The position numbers and the translations under genes were made by a program. Source: Bacteroidota bacterium (lineage in GTDB: Bacteria > Bacteroidota > Ignavibacteria > Ignavibacteriales > Ignavibacteriaceae). Taken from it: 7,434 bases of DNA. A model generated the notes under the pieces. It worked only from the letters and a program-made list of their open reading frames with translations. It was not told the origin of the DNA and did no database searches. The stretch covers positions 1 to 7,434 of the forward strand of contig JAJYOQ010000195.1 of the NCBI GenBank assembly GCA_021796135.1, in the 5' to 3' direction. This document shows, in pieces, positions 7,125 through 7,434 of the stretch. The stretch's first letter is position 1, and each line of letters begins with the position of its first letter.

Positions 7125-7214
7125 AAGCTGTTGATTGCAATCGTAATTTATTTGGAAATTCAAAAACTTCATCCTCATTAAAGAAGCTACAAATAAGTCA
7201 TCAAACAACAGCTT
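7125..7214. repeat. Pair of 13-bp inverted arms just after the response regulator
   Basis: AAGCTGTTGATTG at 7125-7137 pairs with CAAACAACAGCTT at 7202-7214 at 12 of 13 positions; the outer nine pairs are perfect. They enclose 64 bases that can form smaller hairpins (AATTT/AAATT at 7145-7160, and CTTC with GAAG further in). The whole could be the closing stem of a structured RNA, or the terminal repeats of a very small non-autonomous element. No U-run follows, so it is not a standard intrinsic terminator. I do not recognise an RNA family. Confidence 0.55.
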
Positions 7215-7256
7215 AATAGTAAATTAACAATCATCATGCCAACAAAGGCAGTTGAA

Positions 7257-7290
7257 TTTTTAAGATTTTAAGGGTTTTTTATCTTAAAGA
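7257..7290. repeat. AT-rich hairpin
   Basis: TTTAAGAT (7259-7266) pairs perfectly with ATCTTAAA (7281-7288) around a 14-base loop; one wobble pair and one A-T pair extend the stem. No GC-rich stem or trailing U-run accompanies it on either strand, so a terminator role is doubtful. It lies 9 bases before the small ORF at 7300. Confidence 0.4.
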
Positions 7291-7299
7291 ATACAGCAA

Positions 7300-7428
7300 A
7301 TGGAAAATATTACGCAGCTGGTTAAAAAAGCGGTAAAAAATGCATTAGTTAGATTTATCAGACAGACCGACAATCAGGTCAAAGAGAACAGAGAAATTAT
7401 TATGAGCTTTAATAACTATCCTGTCTAG
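7300..7428 (+). CDS. Possible small protein of 42 residues, unrecognised
   Basis: An ATG at 7300-7302 opens a frame closed by TAG at 7426-7428. The predicted peptide begins MENITQLVKKAVKNALVRF, is basic in its first half and could form an amphipathic helix; codon choice looks mixed and not merely A/T-filled. The ribosome binding site is weak (AAAGAA 8 nt upstream). The last seven residues and the stop lie in the 28-bp inverted repeat, so the C-terminus may be foreign to the original gene, which could have been longer before an inversion or a chimeric join. An ATG at 7432-7434 follows the stop. It may equally be a chance ORF. Confidence 0.25.
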   Translation: MENITQLVKKAVKNALVRFIRQTDNQVKENREIIMSFNNYPV

Positions 7429-7434
7429 ATAATG
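7407..7434 (-). repeat. 28-bp inverted repeat, right copy, at the window edge
   Basis: This is the exact reverse complement of 6791-6818 and touches the last base of the window, so the true repeat may be longer. Read on the minus strand from 7434 it continues the regulator's reading frame into a 20-codon tail, ending at a stop at 7345-7347. The repeat could be an inversion site, a duplicated fragment or a fold-back artefact. Confidence 0.95.

Larger units (their letters stand above)
7121..7434. other. Region after the response regulator without a recognised gene
   Basis: These 314 bases contain no protein I recognise and no clear tRNA or other known RNA. They hold a 13-bp imperfect inverted repeat spanning 7125-7214, an AT-rich hairpin at 7257-7290, a possible 42-codon ORF at 7300-7428 and the right copy of the 28-bp inverted repeat. 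A small TGCC/GGCA hairpin with a six-base loop lies at 7237-7250 and is followed a few bases later by TTTTT (7257-7261). It is a possible but weak terminator for the three-gene operon. Confidence 0.5.

Noticed and set aside
7237..7269. Peptide MPTKAVEFLRF from the ATG at 7237
   Set aside because: Only eleven codons, with no ribosome binding site and no recognisable feature.
7257..7290. Intrinsic terminator of the three-gene operon
   Set aside because: The stem is almost entirely A-T, and the T-run lies in the loop rather than after the stem.
6791..7434. Template/variable repeat pair of a diversity-generating retroelement
   Set aside because: The two copies are identical, with no adenine-specific differences, are in inverted orientation, and no reverse transcriptase gene is visible.
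7407..7434. Self-targeting CRISPR spacer (28 bases matching a nearby gene)
   Set aside because: No direct repeats flank it on the visible side and no cas gene is present; the window edge prevents a check on the other side.

Overview
The window is AT-rich (roughly one third G+C by eye) and carries two oppositely transcribed gene blocks that diverge from a 256-bp gap at 4317-4572. No rRNA, tRNA, transposase, recombinase or CRISPR array is visible. The gene content fits a Gram-negative-type bacterium of the Bacteroidota/Chlorobi/Ignavibacteria group: two exported lipoproteins of the SurA/PrsA peptidyl-prolyl isomerase class, a MetRS with a fused C-terminal tRNA-binding domain, and a LytS/LytTR pair behind a LiaF-like membrane protein. 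The taxonomic placement is an inference from protein style and base composition only.

Minus-strand block (1-4316, read right to left): methionyl-tRNA synthetase metG (TTG start), then after 92 bp a 658-residue lipoprotein with two intact parvulin domains and one degenerate one, then a second SurA-N-like lipoprotein. The second lipoprotein starts 35 bp inside the preceding gene and runs off the left edge. The lipoproteins probably fold or escort envelope proteins.

Plus-strand block (4573-7120): a LiaF-like protein with four membrane segments and a five-FGG-repeat 'toastrack' C-terminal domain, a four-helix LytS-type histidine kinase, and a receiver-LytTR response regulator. The genes are 21 and 4 nt apart and look like one operon. 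The reasonable model is an envelope-stress module: membrane protein and kinase sense, the kinase phosphorylates the regulator, and the LytTR domain binds DNA.

Right end (7121-7434): no recognisable gene, but several inverted repeats and a weak 42-codon ORF. The most striking feature of the window is here. The last 28 bases (7407-7434) are an exact reverse complement of 6791-6818, inside the response-regulator gene at the start of its LytTR domain. Recombination between these copies would flip 6819-7406 and replace the DNA-binding domain with a 20-residue tail. That would be an on/off switch of a regulator, unless the repeat is a fold-back assembly or amplification artefact; its position at the very edge of the window makes that a serious alternative.
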